Shown here one piece after another: positions 34,306 through 47,319 of a stretch of 64,000 nucleotides of DNA. This DNA comes from Congeria kusceri. Its lineage: Eukaryota > Mollusca > Bivalvia > Myida > Dreissenidae. The notes under the pieces were generated by a model. The model did no database searches, was not told where the DNA came from, and was given only the letters and a program-made list of their open reading frames with translations. Numbering within the stretch: position 1 is the first letter of the stretch; each line of letters opens with the position of its first letter. The translations under genes were made by a program, and so were the position numbers. The stretch covers positions 79,552,704 to 79,616,703 of the forward strand of contig CM051024.1 in the NCBI GenBank assembly GCA_027627225.1, written 5' to 3'.

Positions 34306-36428
34306 TCAGTATCCACCTGCAATCTAATAGTTGAATTGGCCAGTTATATGTAGACCTAGTGGCCAGTGGAAATGGATATTAGCATCTATTCCTGTAAGTT
34401 TGTGGCTTATTACAAGTTTGTGGATGATACTCTGACGTCATATCCGATACGATGACGCAACGTCTCGTGTCCAAATTCTTAACCTTTGCAAATTTTGCCC
34501 TAAGAATGTCCCAACTCATTTCAGCCTGTACAGCAAATGCATGCATACATTTTAAGTTTAATGATAAATAACAACATGATTTTAGTTTTTATGGCATTAA
34601 TGATGCACTGTTTTCAACTTTGTCATGTTTATAAGTATTCGGTAGTATTTATTTAGTTTTTATAATGTTTCAATTCACGTATTTTGAATATAGATCTGAG
34701 CAGCATAAGAAATTCATCGCTTGATATTTAAACATAAAATCAACGACTTGATCTTGCCATGCTACGTCATCTAAGATTACCCACAAACTTGAAGAAATGT
34801 GATCAATTTAAAGGCGCTGTCATGTCACATTTATTTTTTCAATAATATAACATATTTTTCATAACGTGTTCACTGTTTTGTTACATGAAATTGTAAGACA
34901 ACAAGCCATTGTATTTAAATGTGTTGATTACATTCCATTAGTTGCATATTGTGTGTGTGCCTGGATTCGAATGCATAACATCCACAAACTTATAGGTGAT
35001 GAGGTTATAGTTTTTACTTAAAAATAGCAGTATGTAGAAATTAACCATGCTCCTACTACATGTATCAGTATGTCATTGTTATTTAAAGTAAATTCAGTGA
35101 TGAATACCTCTGGTTATACTATTACCACCTCGTCAAGATTGGTCCTAAAGAAACCTATTAATATTATAGTTTACTTTGTATGTGTTATATGTTTCATGAC
35201 ATTTTGTATAACGGTTAACCGTTAACCCTATGTAGTATGAGCTTTATTATTATTACACTAATTTACAGGGACGGGTTGCACAGTTTTGGGTTGGAAAAAC
35301 ATTTCTCTAAAACAAGAAATTGTAGAATATCAAAACTTTTTGTCTTTTATCTTTTGTTTTGGTTACAAAACGTACTTATTTCAATATTAATTATGCCTTT
35401 TGAAGTAAACTGTTACTAAGGTATGTCTACCAGGTAGCAAATTACATCAAATGTTTAACCTTGCACAAGCTATGCGCATGTCTAACATTCAAATATAAAC
35501 AATAATTGAACAGGAAAAGGTAAGTTTTAGAAAAATATATTTGACAGCCCAAAACTGTGAAACTTCCCCTTTAAGTACTGTACTGAATTCATATTATATC
35601 TGGCTTATTAGAAAATATGGTTTTGTCAGTGTATACCAAACTAAATAATGTTCGTATATAATAGATCTACATCCTAAAACACTGTACGTATTGATTGAGC
35701 TTACCAGTATGTTGTAAAGTAGTATCATAATCATACTTGTGTCAAAATCTATTTGTCCATGAGTATATAATACACATCCAACTGTCTGGTGTCTTAAGAT
35801 CTCGGTTTGAACAGCCGCTTCTCAGTAGTGAGTTGTTTTTTTTTAAATATTATATTAAAAATACAAAATGCAGAATTGTAAAATTTAAGAAATACAATGA
35901 ATGAATTATAGAGCAATTGGTCTCTATCTATGTAAATTTTTCAAAACAATTATTATCAGACCCATGTTTACAATGTATTCTGTACAGAAAGGGGCTTTCA
36001 TCATCTGCAGGGTTTGAATGAAGAGCCTTAATTTAATTTATATCATCACACTTATTTAAAATGTTGCTGGCTAATTTTTCTATTGACAAAGAACATTAAT
36101 ATCGTTGTTAAAACACCAAATAAACAACGCGAAAAGTAGTACTGTTTCTGTAATGTAGTTCTCATTACAATTACAAAAATATTGTCAAATCATGTAAAAA
36201 TCGAAATAATTTTTGCATAATCATTGTCAGCCAATACACAACCATTTGGCGTTTCTGATGCATGGCAGCCTTGGCATTTAAACAATTCCAAGTCATCAGA
36301 ATTCCAAATTGTTCATTGGCCAATAAACAATGATCAATCAGCAATTATTTCTTAATTAGATTATGGTTATGTTTGAAAGTGTTACCAAAAAGAATGAAAT
36401 ATACATGTTGTTAATCAAATGATTTCAG
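34306..36428. other. Intron sequence of the Tc1-type gene, no feature seen
   Basis: AT-rich. The motif CCACAAACTT occurs three or four times in both orientations (about 34,398, 34,425, 34,780 and 34,982) and may mark a small decayed palindromic repeat. Nothing else supported. Confidence 0.35.
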
Positions 36429-36639
36429 GTCCATATGTGGGGAGGAATTAGCTATCAGGGTCCAACAAGCTGCTGCGTGTTCACTGGCATCATGGACTCC
36501 CTATCATACCAGAAGATATTGAATGACAGTCTATTACCCTTCACAACTAGAAGATATCCAAATGGATTTCGTCTGTATCAGGTATAAAATTAAGATATTA
36601 ACTTTAAAAAGACATAATTATGGTAAATGTACATAGAGA

Positions 36640-37565
36640 ATAACAGGTTACTGCCTGGTTTTGTGTAATATATCAGGTGAGGTTTAGAATAATATAACGG
36701 CGAGGTTTGCCGAGCCGTTATTTTATTCGTGCCGAACTTGATATATTACACAAGACCAGGCAGTAACCTGTTTTTCTATTTATCATACCACATTTTTCGT
36801 AAAATATCACCAAACGAGCTGATTTTTATATATTTAAAAACTAAGGGCGGCGCTGATTTTGCTGAGCCGACTTTTGCACGTTCACGTACCTGTAGTTATG
36901 GATTTCTAAAAGTTGACCGGATAATACCTTATTATTAACATTCCGTAATGATAAGTGAACTGTTTTCACTACGAATACATAGATTACATGCATGCTCATT
37001 CATAAAATACTGAAAATGCGAACTGAAATAGATTGCAACGATCAATTTCATCGGAGAACACATAACGCCGAATTGTTTGGGGACGCCATTTTGGAGTTGT
37101 GTATTGAAATTAACATTTCCAAGATCGTGTCAATATTAACAGTATATTACTATATTGCGTTCAATTTTTGGTAATAATGTTTTTGGTTCAACATAAACTG
37201 ATGCTTTGTAGTGACTTGTAGTGCATTTATTATGAATGTATTGAAATAAATTTGTATGGATGATTTATTGTGTTCCATAGATGACGTCATCTCACTACCA
37301 AAGTGCGGGTTTATGTGAATATTTAAAAAATAACGTTTTTGTGATTTATGACGATTAAAAATAATAAACTATATACGTTCTTGGTATCAAATTGTTTGTT
37401 TTGTTGAATCTGATTCATTTGTACCGAAACTGTTGACTTTAATTTGATTCCGAATAATATGACGTACCTCCAAACAATGAATGATATAAACGCTAGTGAC
37501 CTGATATAAAAAAATGTATCAGGCACCTTTGTATCAGGCCGATATCAGCATAGTGGTATGATAAA
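36640..37565. mobile_element. ~0.9-kb dispersed element, copy 1, with terminal hairpin
   Basis: Starts with a long hairpin (36,642-36,778): AACAGGTTACTGCCTGGTTT and GATATATTACACAAGACCAG pair across a loop containing AACGGCGAGG/CCGAGCCGTT. TATCATACCAC at 36,780 is the inverse of GTGGTATGATA at 37,552. The same parts in the same order occur at 47,320-48,192. No coding potential; lies in the last intron of the Tc1-type gene. Confidence 0.85.
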
Positions 37566-37779
37566 ATAAAATAATGTGCTTGCTCTTTAACCAAATATAT
37601 CAGCCATATGGGTTTGTCAGTGATTTTTCCACTGTTTTCGGAATGACCTCTCAAATTGGGAATTGTTGGTTACATGTATTGAATCTTTATTTGCAGTTCA
37701 GCAGTAAAAATTAATTAATTTAACTAATTTCATTTATGAATTACTAAAACTAGCGTTAAATTGTGTGTGCTTCGTATTT

Positions 37780-38480
37780 GATCGCACGAAGAAGATAAGA
37801 TAGTTGTCGCAGCGTCTGTATGTCGTTAACTCTATGGGTGGGTGAATTTTGGGTACATGTAGGTGGTTTGGTGGGTGTGTCTGTCCGTCTGGATTTCGTT
37901 AATCGATCTGTAACCTTTTAAGGCTGGAAGGTCAAAGGTCAAGGATTTATGTTTCTGCTCTATAACTTATTAACGCTTAGAAGCAGGTTAATATTAATTC
38001 AGCTTATTATTCCCCATTACCAGACAATGTGTTGTGTTTATCACATATGGTCATCTGTCATAGGTCAGGTTACAATTCAAGACCAAAGGTGAATGATTTT
38101 CGTTTCTGGTAGATTAAATTTTTTAATGCCTGTATGGTGTTTGTGTACATCACATATGCTTATCCATCAAAGTCAATGTCTCAATTCAAGTTCAAACGTC
38201 AAATATTTGTCTGAAGCATTTTTTTTTGCTGGCATCGAGTGTTTTCTAATGACGAAGGAATAGAAATGATCACTGTCATTCATGGCATACACAAGATCAA
38301 GACCTGTAGAGGTGAAGAGTGACGAGATCACACTAAGAAGAATGACAAGAGATCAAGATATTTGTCCAGGAAAAACTATATTGTACACATTTTCTGACAT
38401 TGCTTTCCTCTGACAAGATGTGCTTTGGTGGCATATGTTTCATCCAGTGACAAGCCTTGTTTACTTGTTGGTAAATATCC
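37780..38480. repeat. Tandem-type bivalve repeat (GGTCAAAGGTCAA family)
   Basis: Degenerate ~120-130-bp units with AGGTCAAAGGTCAAGGAT, TCACATATGGTCATCTGTCA and related words near 37,930, 38,060 and 38,180. It ends with CTGACAAGATGTGCTTTGG and CATCCAGTGACAAGCCTTGT, an ending also seen near 44,175-44,232, so the two belong to one family. Confidence 0.65.
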
Positions 38481-39475
38481 TTGGTCTTTCAAATAATGCA
38501 GTTTTTCCCAAAAACTTATCTTACCCCAGGATTTTTATTCCCCTGCTATGAAATATTCCCCCAAAAGCTACAAATAGTGCTTTTTTCCCCAAAAATGAGG
38601 GCGAAGGCCGCATCCCAAAGAGGTGAAAAGGTCCCTGACCATGGCCCAAAACTGACCTGCAATTTAGCAGAATTATTCCACTTTTTGTACTTCAAATTGC
38701 TAAGAATTGCAAGTAAGCGTGCAATTACATACATCTGTTACTACTACAGATATTGAATTGAAACCTTACACATATGTCTTCGGGTTCTTTATATAAGGTC
38801 AGGATAGAAAATGTATGTTGTCAAAGATGTATGCATCTGTCCAAAGACAGCTCTTTTTTTTGTTCATTCTAATTGGGCAAAATAAACTTTATTACTATTT
38901 GGCATTTGTATTGGGCTGTTTTATTAGACCATGTTAAAAACCGAAAACAATAACTGAGTATACTATTGGAATTGGTAGACCCTACAGTCCTGATTATGTT
39001 TGGTGTACCTTTTTGTAAAGAAAATATATTGTTTCATAATAAATTGTTAGGAAATGTTATTAATGTGTAATCTTTTATCGTTTAAGTCTTGCCTCTGTGT
39101 CAGGTGACTATATAATTGTAATGACTTGAGCTGAATTATCTCACATTAATGAAAGCTGCATAGAATTTGTTGTTGCAGGACAATGACGCTAAACATAAAA
39201 GCAAATAAACAACCCAGTGGCTAGAAGACAATGGAGTTTTAACACTGCCCACACCACCATCAAGTCCTGACCTCAACCCGATTGAAAATGTTTGGGCTGC
39301 CTTGAAAGATAACTTGAAAAGAACGGTCAAACCAAAAACCAAGGTTGAATTGGTCAATGGCATCAAGAACTTTTGAGAAAAAATGACAGCAGTTGATTGT
39401 GCCAAATATATTGACCATATTCATAGGGTACTTCCACATGTTGTGTTAAACGATGGCGGACCAACAAACTTGTAA

Positions 39476-41480
39476 CATAATTTCAATATTAAACAATGAC
39501 AACTATGTTTGGTTTCAGTGCTTTCAGTTGCACACGCACTTGATAGCTAGTAAGTAGTTGTTCTCTCTGTAATAATAATTGTATTTAGTGTCATTGGAAA
39601 GGAGACAAGCTAAACATATATTTTAAATTGTTTATGATTATGTCCCATTCTACTGATTTCAAGCGTTTACATCTTTCTCTCATCCCTTAGTCATCCTATG
39701 TCCGACTTGTCAGACGCAGGTAATTTTACTGTCGGACAAGTACATTTTTTCCTGTCTACACCTTCATGGAAGAGCAAATTTCATGGTGTGAAAATGATGT
39801 AAAAGTTTGAAGTTATTTATCATATTATGATATACCTATACATTTGAATAAAAAATGGTGTTTTATTTTTTTATCTAATGAAAAAATACGTCAGGAAAGT
39901 CTGGAATAAAGGCTATATTTGTATTTTGACAAGTGACTGTTGCTTGGGGACAAGTAGATTTTGTCAATGAACTTCTCCATGGACAAGTAAACAATTTTGG
40001 TATTTCCTCACCTGGACCTTACATGTAAGAATTAATGCTGTTTTAAAATCATAATATTGACTTATATTGAAACAGGCATTGTACCCCATGCTTGATCATA
40101 CTGTACATTTTTATATGTTGTTTATATCAGATGTTAGTGGACACGATCCAATTATATTGGTTTTGTAATGTCAGTATGCATAACGGAAGACCTTCTTACA
40201 GTAAAATTCTACGAACACAACACACAATGTACAATTTCTCGATTCGCAAAGTTTAAAGCAGACTCTTTGTTGATAAAATAGATAAGCGACATTGTACAAA
40301 TGTATATGGTTCTATGTTCTAACGTTTCAAATTTGTATTTGAGATTTTAAATTTGTATTGGAGTTTTCCATGACATTTAATTTGTGTTTAATAAAACCTG
40401 AAAAATCTAAAAAAGTTATGTGTTGTCTCTGCAGGATCTTACCTACCATTGCCATTTTGGAGTGACACTGTCTGAATATAATCAAATATAATATATTATA
40501 CATGTAAATATGAACAGGTCCTCAAAGTAGGAATGTATGAAACAATATAAACACAAACAAACTTGTACATTTTACTTTTGAATTTATATTTTAATATTAA
40601 AACAAAACGGAATAAAACAAAAACACAAGGATAATACAATGTCACATTATGTGAACAAAATGTTTTTTAAGTAATTAAATAAATTCATGTGATTGACTAT
40701 ACATATAATAACAAGCACGATATTGTGCACATACAGAATGCCTGAATAATTATAATAGAAAAATGATAATTGCTGATCATATAAAGTTGTTAAAATGATC
40801 GTGATGAAAATTGCAAAACAAAAACTAATCATGTTTTGACCGTTTATTCTCCATAAAAAGCTATCTGTTCCCTAAAAAGCAAACAAAAACACTAAATTTA
40901 AATATTAGTTTACCAAAAACATCTAAACCTATATTCACGAACCCCTTCTTAAGACACAAAAATAAAGAATAGACTTAGATTCAAGCAACAATTATTGTGC
41001 ATTTTCAGATATGCTGGGAAACAATGTTGCTTATGTCATTCTTAGAAGGAATGATAAAACTAACGTTGGTGAATATCAAATAATATTCACATTCATTCCG
41101 TTGTTAGAAAACACGAATTTTAAAATATTCTGTATTGTTGAGTCTTTAGAAATGTTGTTGAATACGGGCCCAAGTTCTGTATAAAGACAACTACATGTAC
41201 ATATTATTTATGAGTCATGAACAACAAATAAACCCTAATAAATTGTTGATTTCTTAGTCATAATCTAGTGTCAATGGTAATTTCGTTTTGTAATTCCTTT
41301 TGTTTCGAATACCATTATTAATGGAAGAAGCAACGTATGTTGCATAACCTGTGACCTCTCAACATGCCTGGCCTACAGATTTTAGTATAAGCTGTTTTCG
41401 TCTTGGGGACAACAATTGACGGCCACCTTTCCAACTAAACGTACCGCAACGAAGCTATTCTTCAGAAAACAGTTGTTTTG
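39476..41480. other. Unassigned AT-rich sequence
   Basis: No gene supported. GGACAAGT words recur at about 39,695-40,000 and suggest one more small dispersed repeat. Confidence 0.35.
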
Positions 41481-41481
41481 C

Positions 41482-42603
41482 CTATCCACAAGTAAACCTA
41501 CATAAGTTAAACTGATGTTCAGAAAGTTCTTCAATAATATCCTGATGTAAAACAAGATCTGCATGCCCCAAAACCTCAAGAATATCTTCATACACACGGA
41601 CAACCATCATAGAATGGTTACCAGCAGATCGGTTAATACCAAGAGGGGTCCTTCCTGATAAACTAACACTATTGCCAGAATGTCTTGAATCACTTACCGA
41701 CCTACCACCAAACCCATCAAAAGAAGAATCAACAACCTGTCTACTACCACCCAATGTCCCATCAAATCCACCCTTATCTACAGAACTTACCACCTGCCTA
41801 CTACCCAACACACCATCACACGAACCTTCATCTATGGAACTTACCACCTGCCTACTAGCCAACACACCATCACACGAACCTTCATCTACGGAACTTACCA
41901 CCTGCCTACTACCCAACACACCAGCACACGAACCTACATCTACGGAACTTACCACCGGCCTACTACCCAACACACCAGCACACGAACCTACATCTACGGA
42001 ACTTACCACCGGCCTACTACCCACCACACCAGCACACGAACCTTCATCTACGGAACTTACCACCTGCCTACTAGCCAACACACTATCACACGAACCTACA
42101 TCTACGGAACTTACCACCTGCCTACTACCCAACACACCAGCACACGAACCTCCATCTAAGGAACTTACCACATGACTTCTACCCAAAACACTACAATCCA
42201 ATCCACCTGCACCTGTTATACTTGTCTGTCTATCGCCTAACTCCAAAGTAACACATGCATTATCATCTATTCCCAGATTATGATTCAAATCACCTGACAC
42301 ACCTTCAACCACCAGCTCACCTGAAACATCACCATCAACCATACCCTAATTGTGGTCATTATATACATGGACAACTAAACCACTACCATTAATTTCATTG
42401 ACGGTATCACGGCTTACCTCTCTTGCAAATGAAATGGGGTTATTACCTTCTACCAATATGTTAACAGAATCGTGATTATTCTGAACGCGAATTATTTCAG
42501 CTAGGACAACGCCTATGTTTGGCTCCTGCTTTGTAATGTTAAAAGGCCCTGGTATTGTAAATGTAAATACTTCTCGTGGGGCAAATCTCCATTTATTGTT
42601 TGT
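41482..42603 (-). CDS. Unknown ORF with 18-residue tandem repeats and one in-frame TAG
   Basis: From 42,342 down to 41,482 a 286-codon frame is open. Its centre is about eight copies of an 18-residue unit such as GVLGSRQVVSSVDVGSCA, one Cys per repeat, encoded by a 54-bp tandem. The tail reads GRTPLGINRSAGNHSMMVVR then VYEDILEVLGHADLVLHQDI and ends QFNLCRFTCG. Upstream the same frame stays open for 84 codons to a TAA at 42,604-42,606, broken only by a TAG at 42,346-42,348. That portion reads FAPREVFTFTIPGPFNITKQ and NNHDSVNILVEGNNPISFAR, which looks like real protein. So this is either a pseudogene with one nonsense change, a readthrough frame, or an exon starting at the later Met. I recognise no family, signal peptide or membrane segment. 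The opposite strand is also open through the repeats because 54 is divisible by three. Confidence 0.5.
41770..42185. repeat. 54-bp coding-frame tandem repeat
   Basis: About eight tandem copies of a 54-bp unit containing GGAACTTACCACCTGCCTAC and CACACCAGCACACGAACC. Copies differ mostly by substitutions (GCCTACTACCC or GCCTACTAGCC; CATCT or CTTCATCT), with no frame-changing indels, as expected for a protein-coding repeat or a young minisatellite. Confidence 0.93.
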
Positions 42604-43329
42604 TTATTACAGTCAAATGCAATTATTATGAAATATTAACAAAAAATAACTTCACGACTTTTCAAACAGATAAAATGAAATATACAAAAACGAAGATATC
42701 AAAAGTGGTGCAAATCATTAAAATATCCCAAGCACTTAGCCAATATGTTAAACAGTTTACAATTAATGATACATTCTACACCGTAACGTTTTCCCCTGCA
42801 GACAGGTTTGTTCATGAAACATTAGACTCAGTCTTGAAAACATGTTTCATTTTTCAAATATAATCATTGGTACTGTTAAAAATGGTTCGCAGACACTTCT
42901 CAATTGCAAACATTAACTTATGTATGTGTTTTTTTTTGTTTAACCTCAGCAAAGGAATCGATAAACCGATGTTTTACTTCTCCGATTGAAAGCGATATTT
43001 CAATTTCGTGACGTTTCAATTTTTGCATGTTAAGGTGCTACTAAATATTTTATTCATGAAAATTGTAGTCGAATGAAAATTAATTACGAAAAATAAAGTT
43101 TGTTATCGGACACGGGAATAAAGAGGGACACCTTGACACCTAGTTCTATATATATATTGTGAATGATAATATTTGTTTAGCTGAATTTTGGTGTCTGCAC
43201 TCTGTAATATGACTATATATCTTAAATATGTGTATTTGATATGCAGAAATGACTACTGGTGTGCTCGTTAAGATCAATTTCAACTCAAATATGGAAATTC
43301 AATATATCAACCAAAACTGGAAACATAAA
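42604..43329. other. Unassigned AT-rich sequence
   Basis: No gene supported. A 95-codon frame at 42,576-42,863 (+) has no splice or homology evidence. Confidence 0.35.
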
Positions 43330-44240
43330 ATAGGACTAAAATATTTAGCCACGCCTCCCTTTTATAGGCTCCGCCCATTCACCGCTTTTAAACGGTCGGA
43401 CCGTCTGCGCATGTGTACCGATTAATCGTTAAAGAAGGCGCTAGCGGTGAATTACGTAATTCAACGGATTAAAACGGTTGAAAGCGCTGAAAACTGTTGA
43501 AAAGCGCTGACAACGGTTAAAAAAAAAAATTCAGCGGATGAAAACGCTATTAAACGGATTTTTAAAGCGATTATCTACCGATTAATCGCGGAACACAAAC
43601 GGTGACCCCACTGTTTTGAAGGGTTTCAAATAAAACTTCATATACTGATAGAGGACAATGAGAGGAAGGGAAGTGTACAGGGACCATAACTCTTTCTTCA
43701 ATAATTTAGCAGTTATTGCCCTTTGTTTAATTTTCTTGTGCGGAACATATCTCCATTTGTATAGAAGGGATTCAAATGAAACTTCATATATAGATAGAGG
43801 ACAATGAGAGGAAGTCCAGAGCACAAAGACCACAACTTTTTCTTCAATATTTACGGAGTAATTGCCCTTTGTTTTGTGTTGTGCAGAGCATAACTCCATT
43901 AGTATTAAAGGAATTTTAAATAAAACCAAATATATTGATAGACGACATTAAAAAGAAATGCAGATTACAAGGATTAAAACTTTTTCTTCAATATTTTTGG
44001 AGTTATAGCCCTTCAGTTTTCTTGTGCACTGCAAAACTCCATAGTATTGAAGTAATTTAAAATACAACCGCATATATTGATGTAGGATGTTGAGAGAAAG
44101 TGCATAGTACAAGGCCCATAACTCTTTTTGTAGGAAGCGTCATTTTTGGCAACAAGTAACTGACATTGTGTTGCCTTCCCCTGACAAGAATACGCTTCGG
44201 GGACATACGTTATATCCTGTGACAAGCCTTGTTTATTCAA
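43330..44240 (-). repeat. GTCACCGTTTG module plus ~144-bp tandem units
   Basis: 43,330-43,608 is, on the - strand, the same GC-rich module as 26,753-27,010: it begins GTCACCGTTTGTGTTCCGCG and carries repeated AACGGTT/GCGCTGA words and GGCGGAGCC. It is joined at 43,609 to at least four tandem units of about 144 bp with the anchors GCCCTTTGTTT, CATAACTCCATT and GATAGAGGACAATGAGAGGA (43,719; 43,864; 44,007). The end, near 44,175-44,235, matches the repeat at 38.4 kb. Confidence 0.75.
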
Positions 44241-45760
44241 TATTGACCAGAGGTGCATGGTTTGTGTATGACCATAAAATCGCGGATGGTATCGATAATG
44301 GGCGAAATCGGACCAGGAACCTTAGAGTTATTACCCCTTTTTCAAGGCAAAATGCCGACATTGTATATTTTTAATTAATTTCTTATCCAATCATGACCAA
44401 ACTTCCACAGCTTGTGTTTGACTAAAAAGTCTCAGTTGAAGCCAAAGATGGGCAAATTTGGACCACAACCAGCGCAGTTAGGTCCCTTGATTGCATTTTT
44501 ATTCACAGAGACTTCAGTTGTCTTCTAATCTTAACACAACGTCCACAGTTTGTGTATTATCAAAAGATCAGAGCAGACGCCGGACGCCCAGACAATGGGC
44601 CGGATTAGACCACAAACACCATAGTTATGTTCCCGTTTTTGTTCAAGAATGGGCAGAAATTGCATTTTCCCTGCTAGAGACTTCATTTTTCGTCCAATCT
44701 GGATCCGCGCCAGATCTCAGGAACTAATAGATCGAATTCAATGAAACTTTATATGCATCATCCCAGTTTAAAGACCTGCCTGTATAGATAGGTCGTTTCA
44801 GTCTGATGATTTTTCAGGAAATTGTTGCGCTTTGATTATAAATTGGCTGTTGTGCCTGTCACACAATAACATAGCCATGGGTGTAGGGACTTCAAAAACT
44901 ACTTGGTACAAACGTTTGCTGCCAGAAGCTAACTTGTATCTTTAATGACTCGTGTCTGTAGGTCAAAGGTAAAGGTCACACCTAGAGGTCAAACGTCAAA
45001 ATTGGCACTTTGCTTTTCCGTGCTTTAACTTGCCATGGATTTTAAAACTCCCTGGCACAAATGTTAACCTCCATGAGACAGCATGAAGTGCACCTATACC
45101 AGTTCCGTAGATCAAAGGTGAAGGTCACACTAAGAGGCCAAAAGTCCAAATCAGCTTTTTGCTTGTCTGAACTATGATCTGGCAATTTATTGAATTTATT
45201 GAAGTCTTTTCAAATTAATTGGCACAAATGAGACGGCATGTCGAAAACAAGAACCAGAACTGTAGATCAAATGTCAAGGTTAAAGCTCAAAAGTCGAAAT
45301 TGGCAGGTCCTTAGGTTTAGGGTCAAGGCTACAGTTAGAGGTTAAAGCGGCATCGGGGAGAATTCATCGGTACTACCGATATTTTTGTCGTTCATAGAGA
45401 CTTAATTTTTCTTCCAATCTTGACCAAACTTCCAAAGTGTGTTTGTAATCATACGGTTCAAGTGGTAGCCAACAATGGGCCGGATTGGTCCACAAGCACC
45501 ACAGTTATGGCCCCTTGTTTGTGGAAAAAAGCAAAAATTACGTTTTTTTCTTGCATGGAGATTTCTTTTTTTCATTCAATCCTCATCAAACACGACAGGT
45601 TGGTATGGCAATACGATTTCAGCACAAGCAGTAAAAGAGACAGATCATGCTACGTACACTGGGGTTATTTTCCCTTAAATGTGAAAGTAAATGTAAAAAT
45701 GAACTTGATGCAAGACAGGGATCTCATTTTTTCAACTAAACACAAAATTGTCTAAACATT
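44241..45760. repeat. Degenerate ~150-165-bp tandem repeats
   Basis: Recurring blocks GACCAAACTTCCAAAG, GGGCCGGATTGGTCCACAA, TTATGGCCCCTTGTTT and AGAGACTT...CCAATCTT (about 44,505; 44,677; 45,400; 45,560), with a middle section of GGTCAAAGGTGAAGGTCACA words (44,955-45,290). Typical of mollusc tandem-bearing dispersed repeats; the short frames inside are not genes. Confidence 0.7.
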
Positions 45761-45824
45761 GCGTTTATGACCATCAGATCTTAATCAAAATTGAATATAT
45801 GACGGGTAAATTGTATTAACCTCC

Positions 45825-46205
45825 ACTCGTTGGAACAAGCCGGCAAGTATGACATGACATGACAGGTCGCCATTACCTTTCAGAACAGCATTAACAGGTC
45901 GCCATTACCTTTCAGACCAGCATTAATAACATCATTCCTCCACAACTCTCTGCGAAAACTTGTCTACAAGTGTAAAGAAAATATACCCAGGTCCATACTT
46001 GTTTATGGCCATGAGATTTGTCTTCGACAAGCTTTGGCAAGACAAGGAGCAGAAGAAAGACATGTTTGAGAGTTAATCAGATAGATAAATTATTTAAGGA
46101 CATTATGGCGTACATTCCCACATTTGTTCAAGCCTGTCACAACAGTTAGGATTCCATCTTTGACAGTATTCAGGTGAGCCCTTTGGGCCATCATGTACCC
46201 CTTGT
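45825..46205. repeat. Dispersed repeat, copy 1 (GAGCCCTTTGG...CATCATG)
   Basis: Shares with 62,850-63,185 the ordered blocks TTGGAACAAG...CCGGCAAG.ATGAC, GATAAAT...CATTATG, TTTGTTCAA.CC.TCACAACA, and GTGAGCCCTTTGGGCCATCATG. A local 30-bp duplication GGTCGCCATTACCTTTCAGA is present near 45,866 and 45,897. Confidence 0.7.
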
Positions 46206-46660
46206 TTCTGTTTGGAATACAAAACAATCAACTAAGTAAGGGAATGAAATAAGGGTGGTTCCAACTCCGGGTCACTATAACCATACATTTTTACTTTGGT
46301 CAAATATGTGTTTTTGAGTATGAACGTCCTGTTGTTGATTGTAAACTTCTATCATTGTCAATTTTAAAAATACATAATTGGCGAAGTGTTTGTTCGAAAC
46401 TGTACATTATTTTTAATTGATCAAATTACTGATAGTAAACGATTAAATACTGTATAATATATGTTACAGGGCGACTTAGACGTGCAATCCTATCCGGAAA
46501 AAGATGGCTGTTGTTCGTAGTTTTAGGTAAAGTACAAACAAATTCCTATTACAGCAACATGAATAATACTTGCAAAATCAACTACTAGTACTACAATAAA
46601 ACAACCACAATAACAACAACTACTACTGGAACTACTATTACTGCTCGAGTACTCGATTAC

Positions 46661-47300
<640 letters not shown>

Positions 47301-47319
47301 TGCATATATATAGAGATAA

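Larger units (their letters stand above)
31424..39475 (+). pseudogene. Tc1-type (DD34E) transposase gene with spliceosomal introns
   Basis: N-terminal part (to 32,195): MTYWTSKIIDTAIKKLHNAG, then after a frameshift NITDRGVRNILSKVYKQRQR and SKTTVKKMRKKLGWTCK. Exon 32,717-32,826 begins at the first catalytic Asp (FT-D-ETTIEMSSSGAF). Exon 36,429-36,581 encodes VHMWGGISYQGP...TGIMDSLSYQKIL...RLYQ. Exon 39,179-39,475 starts DNDAKHKSK with the second Asp and reaches SPDLNPIEN, where Glu follows 34 residues later, the DD34E spacing of Tc1. Splice sites AAG|GTGAAT, TTTCAG|GTC, CAG|GTATAA and TTGCAG|GAC are canonical and phase-consistent. The first intron, however, has GAATGT where GTATGT is expected. 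Two stops in the last exon (after KHKSK and KNF) plus the frameshift make it a pseudogene. The introns house other transposons. Confidence 0.85.

Noticed and set aside
41672..42175. + strand 167-codon ELTT/HEP repeat protein
   Set aside because: Open only through the 54-bp repeats; the - strand frame is longer and extends into non-repeat sequence on both sides.
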